A stretch of DNA of 64,000 nucleotides from assembly GCF_020283565.1 (NCBI RefSeq), contig NC_060059.1:48194572-48258571 (forward strand), written 5' to 3'. A model generated the notes under the pieces. It was given only the letters and a program-made list of their open reading frames with translations, did no database searches and had not been told where the DNA came from. This DNA comes from Trifolium pratense. Its lineage: Eukaryota; Streptophyta; Magnoliopsida; Fabales; Fabaceae. This document shows positions 1-11,824 of the stretch, one piece after another (within the stretch, counting starts at the first letter, position 1; the number at the start of each line of letters is the position of its first letter). The position numbers were made by a program, and so were the translations under genes.

Positions 1-37
1 AGTAGGGATGGAATTTAACTGAACTTTCAAACAACAG

Positions 38-112
38 GTCAACAAGCCTCATGAGCAACCTACTATTTTGTTTCCGCGCGCTGGAGAAAATGCATCCTTA
101 GTTGACTGGTAA
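38..112 (+). CDS. possible terminal exon of an unidentified gene
   Basis: An acceptor-like stretch ending in AACAACAG at 37 is followed by an open frame of 24 codons and a TAA stop at 110-112. The frame reads VNKPHEQPTILF, then PRAGENASLVDW. The residue mix (Pro, Glu, Gly, a clean C terminus) looks more protein-like than the other two frames. The rest of the gene would lie left of the window. I do not recognise the family and the call rests only on the splice site and the frame. Confidence 0.3.
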   Translation, partial: VNKPHEQPTILFPRAGENASLVDW

Positions 113-2372
113 ATTAAAAAATAAGATTGGTTTTAGTTCTCTTTGATATATGAATTATGAGTTACTTATTTCTTTGGCAGGTCCTTCTCCGAGTTTGGAA
201 AATTAGCAACTGCTGGTGAACACATAGTAAGCAAAAATGTATCTGTTTAAAATTTCTTAGAAAGCCTGTAGTTGAGTTAAAAACTAGATATTCTTGCATA
301 TTGTTTGCAGTCCTTCTGTGATCAGGACTTTCTATTCACCCATTTTATTACTGCTAGTCTGCTACATCTAATTGATTCTTTCAGAATTGTAACTCTTACT
401 AATATGGCATTTTTAGGTTCGAATATGGGATCAAGATCATCCAGAAATGGAATAAAGAAGTTTAAATTCCAGGAAGAAAATCATCTGTTGAGTTTATTAC
501 TATCAAATTTTTGTGAAGTTGGAGGAGGCTAAAAGCCAAAAACATGTAAATCTGGAATTTTTTGTTTTTGCTTCTGCTGATTTGCTAGAGTGAGACAAAG
601 GGGGCTTGTACTATATCTACTTGATGAATGAGTATCATGATTTTTTACTATATTTGCATGGACCTTTAGTGCCTTAAATGAAGAACTCATCCTTTGTAGG
701 TAAAATGTACAGAAAGGAAAGCACTAACGTTTTAAATGCTAATGTGGACAGTGATCTGATTTTTTCATGGTGCAATTGCATATTTTTCTTGGGTGAAATG
801 GTGAAATACACTTTTTGATGATAAAAAATAGTTTGGCAAGTTATCTAACTTAAGTGAAAAGACCAAATTATGTTAACCTAAATTTTCTAAGAATTAAACT
901 CTCCTTTGATTAACCTTGGGGATTAAGATTGCATTAAAAAAATTAAAGGAGTCTTCAACCCTCTCAATCAATAGAGGCTAGATCGGACTACGGAGAGAGA
1001 GGTTGAGTATGGAAGCGAAAGCGGAGATATAGGCTAGCTAAATGCCCTGTGAGAATATTGACATGAGTTAGGATAAATCTGAATGACTAGTGGCCATAAC
1101 TCATTAAGCAATCTTAACCTTTTTCACTTACAAAATTAATACTTGGTAGATTATGAACCAGTATTGGGTATCCGTACGACGTAACGAAGAAATTGCCAAT
1201 ATGTTGAGTGGTGACTATGTACAAGACAATTTGCCAAATCAAAATTTTGATGTTGCTGTACTGCAAGATCCAATTTCTTTGGGAACAATTGTAATCTTGA
1301 TTATTGTTCAATTGTTGCAACATTATGAACTATAGCTCATTATGAAGACACCCAATCGCATGATGCTCTTACAAAGGTTGTTTTAACTGTATTCCTTTTA
1401 TTAATATTGATGTGGAGTGTCAAATTACAGTATAAATCATATTGATAGACTATAAAATCATCTTAAATAATTATTTAGGAATTTAAGTTAGGATCATAAT
1501 TTATATTAGTTAGTCTTTTTTTTTTTTGGGATTAATATTAGTTGGTCTTTTATTTGAATTATTATTTAGTTAGGTTTTTAATATTTTTGGGTCTTGTAGG
1601 TAAATTATCCATTGCAAATATTATATGTAGTGTCTTGGTGACACTTGAAATTGAAAATCACCTAAAATGAATTAAAGTGATTTTAGCAATGAGAGGTGTT
1701 GAAATTAAAGAATGAAAGCATCAAATGATAATAGAGAGTTAAAACTACTTTGCTGGAAAGATAAAAGGAAGTATGAGAAAACATAAATAAAAGACATTAA
1801 ACTAAAAAAAATAAAGCATTTAAATTCATTTTGGGTGATTTAAATAGAAATCCGGAAGAAAAAGAGTCTTGTGAGGTGGGTGGTTCGATGGATGTCTTGT
1901 GGGATGGGGGTTCAATGGATAATTACCTACACGGCCCAAATATTAAGAGACTAACTAATATAAATTCTAATACTAACTTAAATTCTTAAATTATTTATTT
2001 AATAAGATTTCATCCTCTATCATATAAATATATTAATAGTTAACAACTAATTACTAACTTTAACTGTTTTAAAAACAATGTTGTCAATTTATGAGAGAGA
2101 TAAACACAACTATTTTTATAAGTGAGCTCCAATAATAAGTCTAAATAACTCCGATAATTTTTATAACAAAAGTGACAATATTTTAGTCATTTTTATAAGA
2201 TATTTTGACCATTTTTTCAAATGTTTCACTTATACCTTTATTTATTACGTGTATAAGGGAATATTAAAATTAAGTGAATTTGTGGAATTGAATGTACTAT
2301 ATAATAAATAGGAGTATCCATGAAATAATTATATATTTTTTAAAATATTAAATAAAAATAATTATGTACAAT
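113..2372. other. AT-rich spacer without a recognised gene
   Basis: Short open frames occur (for example 305-532 and 1153-1335), but none shows a known domain. Part of it could be 3' untranslated sequence of the gene ending at 112. Around 1502-1553 two similar copies of TATTAGTTRGTCTTTT flank a T-run, which may be a decayed tail-only retroposon footprint. Confidence 0.4.
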
Positions 2373-2373
2373 A

Positions 2374-2503
2374 TACTCTCTCCGTCCCAAAATATAAGTA
2401 AAAATGAGTCAAAAAAAACTTGAATTATTTCGTTAAAGATTTGGACCAAATACATTCACTTTTGTTGACCAACTTTTGCTTATATTGGAACGGACGGAGT
2501 ATT
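2374..2503. mobile_element. Stowaway-like MITE
   Basis: The ends are CTCTCTCCGTCCCAAAATAT on the left and the inverted form ending in ACGGACGGAG on the right, with TA at both borders. This is the typical Stowaway (Tc1/mariner-type) plant MITE terminus. Length is about 130 bp and there is no coding capacity. Confidence 0.7.
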
Positions 2504-2942
2504 ATTTTTTATCGTAATTATTTTTGTGTTTTATAATAAAAAAAGAATTTATGTGTTTTGTTACTACGAAAAAAGATTGAAATTATGTTTAGGCTTAAAT
2601 ATCACATTAGTCCCTGTATGTTCCCGGTTTTTTGGTTTTAGTCCCTGTATTTTTTTTCAAAACAGTCACTGCATGTCCAATTCATTTTGGTTTTCGTCCC
2701 TCCCCTCTCAAAAATGTTGATGTGGCTAACGGTATGACATGTGGCATGCTAATGTGGCAAATGAAGGATCAAAATAATAAAAAATTATTATTGAAAGACC
2801 AAAACCAAAATAATAAAGTTTAAAATCCCTAAAATTTTTAAAAAAAACCAAAAAAATAAAGTTTTTACTTTAACGTTTTATAATTTTAAAAATAAAAAAA
2901 AAAAACAATTTTTTTTTATGTAAGACAAGTTATATTATTAAC

Positions 2943-2990
2943 AACTTTTTAGTGTCTTTCCTTAAAAAAAAAAAAACTTTTTAGTGTCTT
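2943..2990. repeat. tail-only retroposon footprint (A-run between 16-bp duplications)
   Basis: AACTTTTTAGTGTCTT occurs at 2943-2958 and again at 2975-2990. Between the copies lies only TCCTT plus an A-run. This is the signature of target-primed insertion of a nearly empty poly(A) tail. Confidence 0.6.
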
Positions 2991-3023
2991 AATGGTCACT
3001 TGTTATTAGTTTGTGCAATATTA

Positions 3024-4707
3024 AGGCTTCGTTTGGATTAGCTTATTTTTGACCTTATTCAAACAGCTTATACAATATAAATTAGGTTTTATGCTATTTT
3101 ATAAGTTCACACTAGTGAAAATTGTATTTTATAAACTATTTTATCATAAACTACCTTGACAAACTTATAATACTCCTTATTGGTGAATTAAAATAAATGT
3201 ATAATAGGAAAATAAGGTGCAAAAATACACTTTCTTATTATTATTTTTTTTCTAAAATGTCAAGTAATTTGAAACGGATGGAGTAATACATAAACTCCAA
3301 GAATACCTCAATTTATTGGCGGATTTAAATTACACTTACAGAGGGCTTAAACCCTCAATAAATTATTGGCGGCCTAAGCCCTCAGTAAGTGAGAAAAAAC
3401 CATCACAACATTAAAAAACAATTTTTTTAAAAGTACATATAACTTAGTGGCGGCCTAAGCCGCCTGTAACCTAGTGGCGGCATAAACCGCCAATAAATTG
3501 GCTATATTGTTCAATAAAGTGACGGCCTAAGCCGCCAATATATTATCCACAAATTAGTGGCGGTCAAGGCCGCTGTAAAATATTTAGAAAAAAAACAAAA
3601 TCTCTCTCACCATAATTGTTTGTTGTTTCTCTCTCCCTGGATAAGAACAGAACAGAGCAGATGAACCCAAATCCCTTCCCATTCTTCGTTCTTGTTCTTT
3701 TCACTCGAAAGCAAATCCTCTTTCACCATTCAACAATAACACCATTAATATCTCAAATTTGATAGAATCCAAATTAAACCCATAAGCACATCCTTCAAAA
3801 CAAACTCATAAACATTTTTTATCAAAATCAAACAACACAAAATTAAATCTAACAAAGTGAAATTTCTAGAAAAAGAACCTAGATCTCTCTCAAAGGAAAT
3901 CGTTCATTGCCTATAACACCATAACAATGTTCATACGAAGTTAAGTGTTTCCAAATCGTACGAATTCTGCAAACCGTTCTTGACTCTGTACGAAATCTGC
4001 ATGTCGTTATTACTTCTAACTCTGTTCATATTTTTCTTCATCTTGCAAAATTTTGCAAACCCAGTTTTTGTGTTCGTCATCCCCAAGTCAATTCTTCAAA
4101 AAAAAATTGTTTTGGCTGTCGACGGAGAGAATTGTTTGAATGCGGTCGTTGTCGTCGGCACGGAGGAGATCAAGAGCTTTGCCTCTGGCGACGAGATTTC
4201 TTGACCTTTGCCGCCGTAGAAGTTGCCATCGACGGCACAGATGATAAAGGTGTGGTTCGAGAGTGAGAGATTATAGAATTAATGAATTTTTTTTAATTAA
4301 TGAATAAGAATAATTCTATTTATAAATTAATAAATATAATAATTTCAATTTTTAAAATAATTACTTTTAGTTAGTGGGCTTTGGGCGGCAGAATTTTTTT
4401 TTGTTGCAGCTTTTTGCCTTTTGGTGGTCTGGGCCGCCAGTAATTTCAAAAATCTTGCTTTTACATATTGGCGGTTCAGGCCGCCAGTAAGTTGTTGTCA
4501 TCGTATTTTTGGCGGTTTTGGCCGTCACTAAATGTACCGACGAGCTATTTACCGGCAGATTTTGGCCGCCAGTAAATATTAACTTTTTGGCGGTTTTGGT
4601 TAGTTTTTGAGGGTTTTTGGCCCTCTATAAATCAAGTTTTTCTTGTAGTGAAAATTGTATAAGCTGTTTGCATAAACTCAAAAATAAGCAAATTCAAACG
4701 TGGCCTA
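3024..4707. mobile_element. second-level nested TIR element
   Basis: Left sequence GCTTCGTTTGGATTAGCTTA followed by TTTTTGAC...AAACAGCTTATAC is matched in inverted form at 4660-4707 (GTATAAGCTGTTTGCATAAA, then AAAATAAGCAAATTCAAACG). The terminal 'cgtttggat' type is common in hAT-like plant MITEs. It sits inside the 2587-5176 element and is itself split by a CACTA-like insertion. Confidence 0.45.
3290..4650. mobile_element. CACTA-like non-autonomous element
   Basis: The right end reads TTTTTCTTGTAGTG at about 4637-4650, the classic inverted CACTACAAGAAAAA terminus. The left end near 3290 is degenerate. Both subterminal zones (3318-3575 and 4380-4620) carry many copies of a GGCGGC..GCCGCC motif, as in the subterminal repeats that bind CACTA transposase. 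The middle (about 3600-4260) is unique sequence with a short open frame at 3980-4204 of unknown meaning. Confidence 0.55.
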
Positions 4708-5396
4708 AGTTGATGTGCAATTTTAAGCACACTGTCATTATAGCCAGATTTTTTAGCATGTCCTAAATCAATTTTAGCACAATGTGAACAAGTTTTTACA
4801 GCATAGGGTTATGGATTTTAAATTTTAGCACTCTTATATATATATTTTTTAAATTTTGTTTTCTATTTGAAAAAAAAATTGGTTTTTTTAAAAGTAAAAA
4901 ATGTTAAAAAAAATAAAATTTAAAAAAATTACTTTAGGGATTTTGTTTTTTTTGTTTTGGTCATTCATTAAATATATTTTTTTGATTTTTGTACTTCATT
5001 TGCCACGTCAGTATGTCACATGTCATGTCATTAGCCACATCAGCATTTTTGAGACGGGAAGGACGAAAACCAAAAGAAATTGGACATGCAGGGACTATTT
5101 TAAAAAAAAAAAAACATACAGGGATTAAAACTAAAAAAACGCGAACATACAGAGATCAATGTGATATTTAAGCCTGATTATCTCTCAAATTCCACCACCA
5201 CTAATCAACGGTTGCTCCAACAGTACAACTTCTGAGATTATGCTTTGCATTGCAAATTGTGTGATCCGATGTTTCAATGAATGAATCGACAAAACGTGTG
5301 GGTGGGATATTAGTAAAATATGAAAAAGAGTGTGTTCGTGTGTCATAGTAAAATCAAATGTTAAACACAAATTTGTGATCCATCAATCCAATCCTG

Positions 5397-5418
5397 TCCG
5401 TCCGTCCGTCCGTCCGTC
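5397..5418. repeat. (TCCG)n microsatellite
   Basis: Five full TCCG units and a partial sixth. Confidence 0.9.
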
Positions 5419-5645
5419 AGGAAACTATATTAAGACAATGACTTAAATGGGTCCAACAATCCAATTCCTTGTCTTCAATTAATTCTTTCAGACAATAGCA
5501 TTGGGGCCTGGGTTCATTAAACCCAGTAATTAAGTAGTATTAATACAGTTTCAGGCCCAGTTATTACGTTCAGACTCGAATAACCGATCATTCTTTCGCT
5601 CCTTATTCTTCATTTTCTTTTTTACAAACATAAATTTATATCTTA

Positions 5646-5917
5646 TACTCCCTCATCCGAACACAAATATATGCAAAAAAATACTACAATTTTGGTTACT
5701 ATTTTTAAACTAATTAATACTACTATTTATAATATATTCTTATTTAATTCTATTTTATTTTAGATATTTATTTCACTTTTACAGTTTTCAAAATGGGTAA
5801 TATAGTAAATTTAATTTATGTTTTGCATTAAACCAAGAAAATTAACTACATTTAACTAAATTTTTTAAACACCGCATAAACAATATTTTTTGCTTATATT
5901 TGTGTCCGGAGGGAGTA
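5646..5917. mobile_element. Stowaway-like MITE
   Basis: Ends TACTCCCTCATCCGAACACA and TGTGTCCGGAGGGAGTA are inverted copies bordered by TA. The interior is AT-rich and non-coding. Confidence 0.7.
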
Positions 5918-6212
5918 TTATTCAATAATAAAACTTCCATACAAATAGGCATCTCTCAAAAATATTACGACCAGATCAAGAAATGGCCGCTCTAGCAAAC
6001 TTATGGGCAACCATATTCGTTTGTAGGGTTGCTCAAATCCAAACAAAAACCGAAAATCGATCAAAAAAACCGAAAACTGCAAAAAAACCTGAATTTTTTT
6101 GGATGTGTTTGGATGATCTTTCGTGAAAACCGCTGGATCGGATCAAATTTCTGATTGATTTTTCAAAACCAATCCAAACCGAATCAATCCGCATACATAC
6201 ATGTTAATACTT

Positions 6213-6264
6213 ATTTATGTTTTTATTAGTATTTTTTTGGTACAATTTATGTTTTTATTAGTAT
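6213..6264. repeat. tail-only retroposon footprint
   Basis: The 20-base ATTTATGTTTTTATTAGTAT is present at 6213-6232 and 6245-6264. The 12 bases between are a T-run plus GGTACA, i.e. an antisense poly(A) tail with TGTACC before it. Confidence 0.6.
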
Positions 6265-6363
6265 GAATATATATTGCATTAACCTATTTTTTGTTCATTT
6301 TAAATTTTATTAATACTATTTGTTAGTTTAATTTAATCTATTTTTTACTTTTTGATATGTTTC

Positions 6364-6409
6364 AAATATAATTGATAATTTTTTTTTGAGAAAAATATAA
6401 TTGATAATT
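6364..6409. repeat. tail-only retroposon footprint
   Basis: AAATATAATTGATAATT is present at 6364-6380 and 6393-6409. The 12 inserted bases read TTCTCAAAAAAA on the minus strand, the same tail start as the insertion at 40771-40793. Confidence 0.65.
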
Positions 6410-6776
6410 GTCATTCCAAAATATTCATTTTTAAAATATTATATGTTATATTTTACATCAAACTTAATATTTATTTCGCAAAAAAAGTCAAACTATTATT
6501 TTATAGTGTTTTTATAAAAAAATTATGATTTATAATTTGGATATCCAAAAATCGATCCAAATTAAACCGCATAAAATCGGATTGGATCGGATTGATTTTT
6601 TTTAAATTTTTCATCCAAAACCGAACCGAACCACGGATAAATTTATTTTTGGATCGAATGAATTTTTGCTTTAAAACCGATCCAAACCGAACCGTGATCA
6701 TCCCTTTTCATTTGTCATTTAATGAACTTCAACTCAAAGTTCGTAGATACAGACAATATATTTTGAATCTTACAAA

Positions 6777-7200
6777 TCAATGAACTAAACTCTGATACAT
6801 CGGTATGTAATGAGTAGCATCCACTACAATCTTTGAGTCAGTTTCAAAGATGACATTTACAAAGTCTCTTCTCTTCACTTCCTTCATAGCTTCCATAAGG
6901 GTTATAGTTTCACCTTCAATAATTGAAAACCTTCCTTGTAGCCAAGAAGTACATGCCATTACAAATTGACCCGATGAATCTCTAATACACCAATCAACGC
7001 TTGTTAACATCATCGTGAAATCCAGTGTCAACATTAAACTTATACCAACTGTCTGAAGGTAGTGTCCAGCGCGTCTGCTACTGTTGTTGTTCTACGGACT
7101 GTCTGTAAGGTTCACGCATGCTCTTTACAGCATTCCTTTAGTTCCAAATGTGTAGCGCTTTGACACCTAGCCGCTGCCCCGATTCCCTCTCATTATTCCA
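6777..7200 (-). pseudogene. LINE-type RNase H domain remnant, frameshifted
   Basis: On the minus strand one frame reads RWTLPSDSWYKFNVDTGF (about 7100-7025) and a second frame continues with DWCIRDSSGQFVMACTSW and later FETDSKIVVDA. This is the plant RNase H-like reverse-transcriptase-associated domain (RVT_3 type), including the conserved FETDS aspartate strand. The change of frame near 6995 and the stop in the first frame make it a dead fragment. Confidence 0.65.
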
Positions 7201-7206
7201 TACAAC

Positions 7207-7686
7207 AACCTTACCCGATGTGTCTTCATAATCACAGATGTGCATAAGTATTCTTCATTTGTTTTAAAATAAGAAAAATGTTAAATAGCGCCTCAAAGAC
7301 ACTTGTTAAATTTTAAAATAAGTTATTTTTTTGTACCTTCGAGTTTCTGACGCACGTTTCCAATTTTACATCTCTTGTTGGTTAGGTATCAAGTGTGTAA
7401 GATTGCAAAAATTGGAAGGAAAAAATCGTTCATTGGCTACAGTGTGGACGAAATTCGCATTTTATGCAACGAACATGTCAACAATTAAGAAAATGGTCTT
7501 CCATGCAGGTAAACTTTGTTGACTTATGGCCAAATGTGATTGACCACATGGGTGGGTCTGACTGTCACATAGCTTCAACCAATTAGAATGTTTGGTGAAT
7601 TCTATAAATTAATAGTTTGATAAAAATCCACTCTCATTCTCTTATTGTCCTTTATTTTCTCATTCTCGCATGTTTTACAATTTTTC
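7207..7686. other. spacer without a recognised gene
   Basis: A short open frame at 7331-7522 has no visible domain. Nothing else stands out. Confidence 0.4.
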
Positions 7687-8158
7687 TTGTGGTGTCCAAC
7701 TCATTTGTATAAGTTATTCTTAAACCCAATGTGGACGATCCTCCGGCTGCCCCCTCGTGATGACCCAACAGTGGTATCAGAGCTGATGGTTCGACGAAGG
7801 GTTCGACCGACTCCTTGTATCTAAAGTCTTCCTGAAAAAAGCTGGTCGGGCGACGAGTCCCGTTGAGCAGTGTAGCTAACGGCGGTACAAGTGTAGTGTA
7901 GTTGAAAGATGCTTCCGCTTGAGGGAGAACATATCCAAGAATGGATGGACTCACACTCGAGGGGGAGATTGTTGAGACAAGTGTGAGTTAAGTTCCACAT
8001 TGCTTATAAAAGTGGAGGTTGAACACTTTATAAGTGAGAAGACCCATAAACCTAACACCTTAAGGTTTTGGGTTAATGTGTGGTGTCCAACTCACTTGTA
8101 GAGTTGTTGTTAAGCCCAATGCGGATGATCCCCCGGCTGTCCTCTCGTGATGACCTAA
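7687..8158 (+). mobile_element. TRIM retrotransposon, 5' LTR truncated
   Basis: The left LTR piece ends in GATGACCCAACA at 7770. It is followed by the primer-binding site TGGTATCAGAGC (7772-7783), complementary to initiator tRNA-Met. The internal part is only about 200 bp and non-coding. A purine tract (GAGGGGGAGATT, 7958-7970) precedes the 3' LTR, which starts TGTTGAGACAAG at 7970 and runs about 189 bp. Short LTRs and a tiny interior without gag or pol define a terminal-repeat retrotransposon in miniature. Confidence 0.75.
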
Positions 8159-8739
8159 AAATTTGTTCATTGTTTCGTTAGTAAACCGTGTTCTTTAGTC
8201 ACTATGGTCGGGAGCAGTATTTTAATCGACGAGAGATTTTTTGTAACCAAATTGTGAACGATATGATTAACCGAGAGGCGTCCGCCCAAATTTAATTTTA
8301 TCTTAAATGGGAACTTTTTGATGTATTTTTTCTATCTAAACATATTGTTGCAATGTAATTTTGGTTGTAATGAAAATCAATAAAACTATTCATATTCAAA
8401 TTCCGATTGCAATGTTTTTCTTGTTATTTTTTTGTTTTTGTTTTTTCTGTAACAAACATGTTCACTGGTTAGTCAGCGAAACCCCATACCTGTTTGCTAT
8501 GTAACTAGTGACCAATTGCCTTACCAAAATGCAATAAATCTACCATTTCTGCACGCACATGGTTAAAGAATATTAAATAAAATAAATAAATAGATATTAT
8601 CAAAATATCATTTAAAATATATTAATTTGAGTAGTCATTTATATTTTTGACACTAACCATTTTACATTATAAAAAAATGGTTAAATTCGTTAGTCTAATG
8701 ATATACACTTTTTAACTAAACTAATCTAATCATGTGCTA

Positions 8740-9200
8740 GATCCGCTGTTTCTTCCACAAATTTGCATCTTCAACGACTTTTGAACCTTGACTATCTGCC
8801 TCAAGGTCTATGACCTCCTTATCATGCTGAGGTGTGACATAATCTCCAATTACAATACCACTGTGAGCACGTTTGAGATTATTGTAATTTGCCATCCGAT
8901 GAACAAATCTAGTGGGCTAATTTTCAGCACTTTTCAAATGGTGTTTTTCCCACAATAGACTGGTTTGAGGTAACGGACAGTCCGACTTCAAATGTATCAT
9001 CATGAAATGATTGTCGTTCACACAGACACGTCAACCTCTCTCTAGAGGTTCATCTTCTAACAGGAAAAAGTTTCAAAGAACCCGTCGCCAGTTCGTAGAA
9101 CAACAACATGTTTGTATTTTTGTGCCAATAGAAACCTCATATAAGGCATAATCATCCATTTGTCCTAAGGTGTCGGGCCGATAACTACTGGAGTAAATGC
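8740..9200 (-). pseudogene. decayed transposon ORF fragment (OTU/Ulp1-associated MULE type)
   Basis: On the minus strand the frame contains stretches such as VNDNHFMMIHLKSDCPLP and a later SAENxPTRFVHRMANYNNLK, interrupted by stops. From memory the NDNHF...LKxxCPLP pattern recurs in plant proteins linked to Mutator-like elements with OTU or Ulp1 protease modules. No catalytic residues can be assigned. It could also be another repeat-borne ORF. Confidence 0.35.
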
Positions 9201-9502
9201 GTGCTTAACCTTATTGAATCTTGCTTGAGTACCAAACACTACGAGATGATAAGAAAAAAATGTACATGAAAGGAGACAACTGAGTCAAGTTTGGCCAAAC
9301 GCGTTTTGGTGGGGCAACTAGCGCTAGATGAGGAAATTGACTAGATTTCCATGCACATTTTTTACCTTGCACATGATGACTGTAACACAAGTGTATTTGC
9401 ACCTTTCGATGCACATTTTATTTTGACTTGATCTAAATATGGACACATCAACGTCGTTTCAAGATATACAAATTGTCTGAATTGTAGTTTCATACGCACC
9501 TT

Positions 9503-9642
9503 TGTTTGGTTTAAAGAAAAGAAAATGGAAGGAAGGAAAATTACGGAAACCGATGGATGAATTTGGACTAAACTCTAGTCCAAGTTCATCCATCGATTTT
9601 CGTAATTTTCTTTCCTTTCACTTTCTTTCCACTCAACCAAAT
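9503..9642. mobile_element. hairpin MITE-like inverted repeat
   Basis: Left arm (TTTGGTTTAAAGAAAAG ... ACCGATGGATGAATTTGGAC) and right arm (GTCCAAGTTCATCCATCG ... CTCAACCAAATG) are near-complete inverted copies with only a few bases of loop (about 9573-9577). The whole 140-bp unit folds on itself. No coding capacity. Confidence 0.6.
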
Positions 9643-9773
9643 GAAACCTATGGTCACCTGGTTTGTTATATATTTCATATCCACCTAAATGTTGTGGTCA
9701 GGATCACTAAATATTTTTTATGCAAATTGTCACTAAATATAAGACGTGACAAAGAGTATAATTTAATATTAGA

Positions 9774-9896
9774 ACCCACTTGGGTTGGTGCATTTGTATT
9801 GGCTTGGGACCTGAGAGTGTGCTCCTCTTGAAGTCCGAGGTTCGATTCTCTCTTGCGCCAATTTGGATGGACTAATTTAGCTTCTTCAAAAAAAAA
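9774..9896 (+). mobile_element. tRNA-derived SINE (copy 1)
   Basis: It contains GGTTGGTGCATTTGTATTGG and a box B-like GAGGTTCGATTCTC, and ends ...TTAGCTTCTTCAAAAAAAA. ATTAGA borders both sides (9768-9773 and just after the A-run). The same family appears at 13663-13899 and 37003-37102. Confidence 0.6.
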
Positions 9897-9901
9897 TTAG
9901 A

Positions 9902-11824
9902 TCCATTTAACAGAAAGGGTAATTTAATAATTACTTAGTCAATTGCATATCAAACAAATTTATTTCAACTATTTTTGAATATCCATAAATTTTTATAAGA
10001 TTGTTATTATAATAAAAGATAGAATAATTATTGTACCAAAAACTAAAAAATAGAGTAATTGTAACGTCTGTCTGAGTGAGTAGAGAAAATGCATTAATTA
10101 ATACTATATGCTATCGGTATGTCAATATCAGCTTGCAGCACCTGATCAGCTTGCTTCATGGACACATTGGGTCTGGGTGGCCGGGTGGGTAGCATGACCT
10201 CCTAAAACTCAATCCTCCCCATTCGTGCTTGCACATCATTAATTACACCTGATTTCAATTTTTCTTAAGACACGATATATGACGGTGTTTTTAAGACACA
10301 AGTTAAGGAGATATTTAAAAATGTTTTGAGAATCTACTATATTTGGTCTCATATGTATTTGATTCAAGTTATATATTTTGTTTTAAAATGATATGATAGT
10401 TGAAAATTTATCTTTTGAAATGAATAAATAAAAATATCAAATTTGAATTTTAGCTCAAGTATATATAAAACAATAATTCTCACAATTGAATTATGCTCAC
10501 GGAATATGTTTGACCTAAATTTAAATTAAATATATCAATTTTTAAACAAACTTTTATATATTTAAGACGGAAGGGAGCATGCATAAAAAAAACGGTAATG
10601 AATACAAGATGATATATTTTGCAAACATGTCATTTGCCTTGATTGTTTGTATGCATATAATATAGTTATGAAAAAATAGAAACCTATCACTACTTCATTC
10701 TATCCATAACTATATAGGGTAGATTATTGGGTTACAAGGACGAGACCGTGAGAGCTAGCGAAATTACGAATAATTCTTCTAGAACAATTTTTGCACAAAT
10801 AAAATTGGAAACCCTCTTGTAACACACAATTATTCAAATAATTAGTACACCAAAAAATTTAGAGTTGTTATAGAAAAGAAAATTTTAAAATTTAGATTTG
10901 ACCTAGCTAACTAAAATTTATAAAGAGACTCTTAACTTACTCTCATAGGTCGATCACTATTAAAATTTGTACATGAATATAAATAGTGGGTGACTCAATA
11001 GTGATAATCTAATAATAACATTTTCAAATTTTGGATTGGATTAAACTCAACTTTACAAAAATTTCTGTAAGGTTAGAATCGTCTCCATTTATTAGCATAC
11101 ATTCGGGTTGTCCCCAATTTTTGTTTGAGCCTAACTCAATTTTAAAAAATTGACTTGTAATGTGATGATTGCACCCACTTATAAACTCATGTTGCTGTTC
11201 AAAAAATAAAAAACTCATATTCAGACTTTGTAGGTTTGGAGAAACATAAGTTAGTTTCTAGGTTTAGAAAAATAAGAAAAATATGTTTTTGGGTTCAATT
11301 CCGTCTGCCATGTTTGATTCGTAAAAAAGTAAAAACTGGACAGAACAATACAAGACAAAACTAGATAATACAAGACATGACAAAACTATACCGAAGAGAG
11401 ATAGGGCGATAATGTTTTTATATTCGAAAATAAAATGGGTATTTTCATATTTTTATAGTTGTAGTATGGACAAAAAGTTGTCATGTGGTTTAGTGAGGGG
11501 GGGGGGGGGGGGGGCAAAAATTCTTGTTTTTGTCCTGATCTTTGCTACCTAATTTTTCAATCTCATAATCAGTTTAAAATCAAACAGAGTACAAAATTCA
11601 GTTCTTTATTTTTTTTAATAGATCAAACGTACATTGAGGACCAAAACAAAAAAAAAATCCACATCCAAAAAAAATAATTAAAACAACAGAAGATACGGAA
11701 CGAAAACAAAATTCTCACAAACTTACAAGAACGAATCCATTATTTAAGTTTTTTTATATATAAGACTTTGGCTAACATGGAAGAGTTGAGCCGAGGACAC
11801 CATGAGTATATAGGCTTTTTCTAT
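9902..11824. other. AT-rich spacer with LTR debris and a G-run
   Basis: No gene is recognised. About 11034-11220 resembles the minus strand of a TRIM-type LTR (ACTCAATTTTA.., then GTGATGATTGCACCCACTTA). An uninterrupted run of 18 G lies at 11497-11514. Confidence 0.4.

Larger units (their letters stand above)
2587..5176. mobile_element. TIR transposon with long inverted ends, carrying nested elements
   Basis: The left end (from GGCTTAAATATCACATTAG, 2591 onward) returns in inverted form at the right end (to about 5176). The similarity extends about 300 bp on each side, to roughly 2920 and from roughly 4835. Long TIRs of this kind with phrases like 'agtccctgtatgt' are typical of non-autonomous Mutator-like elements in dicots. 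No transposase is visible. I could not find a clean target duplication. Confidence 0.55.
6024..6706. mobile_element. hAT-like non-autonomous element
   Basis: It starts TAGGGTTGCTCAAATCC and ends in GTGATCATCCCTT, with inverted subterminal runs rich in AACCGAACCG and GGATCGG. An 8-bp duplication with one mismatch (TTCGTTTG at 6016-6023, TTCATTTG at 6707-6714) flanks it, the size expected for hAT elements. Confidence 0.5.

Noticed and set aside
3300..4620. CRISPR-like array from repeated GGCGGC..GCCGCC units
   Set aside because: Unit spacing and sequence vary, orientation alternates and the DNA is plant nuclear; they are subterminal transposon repeats.
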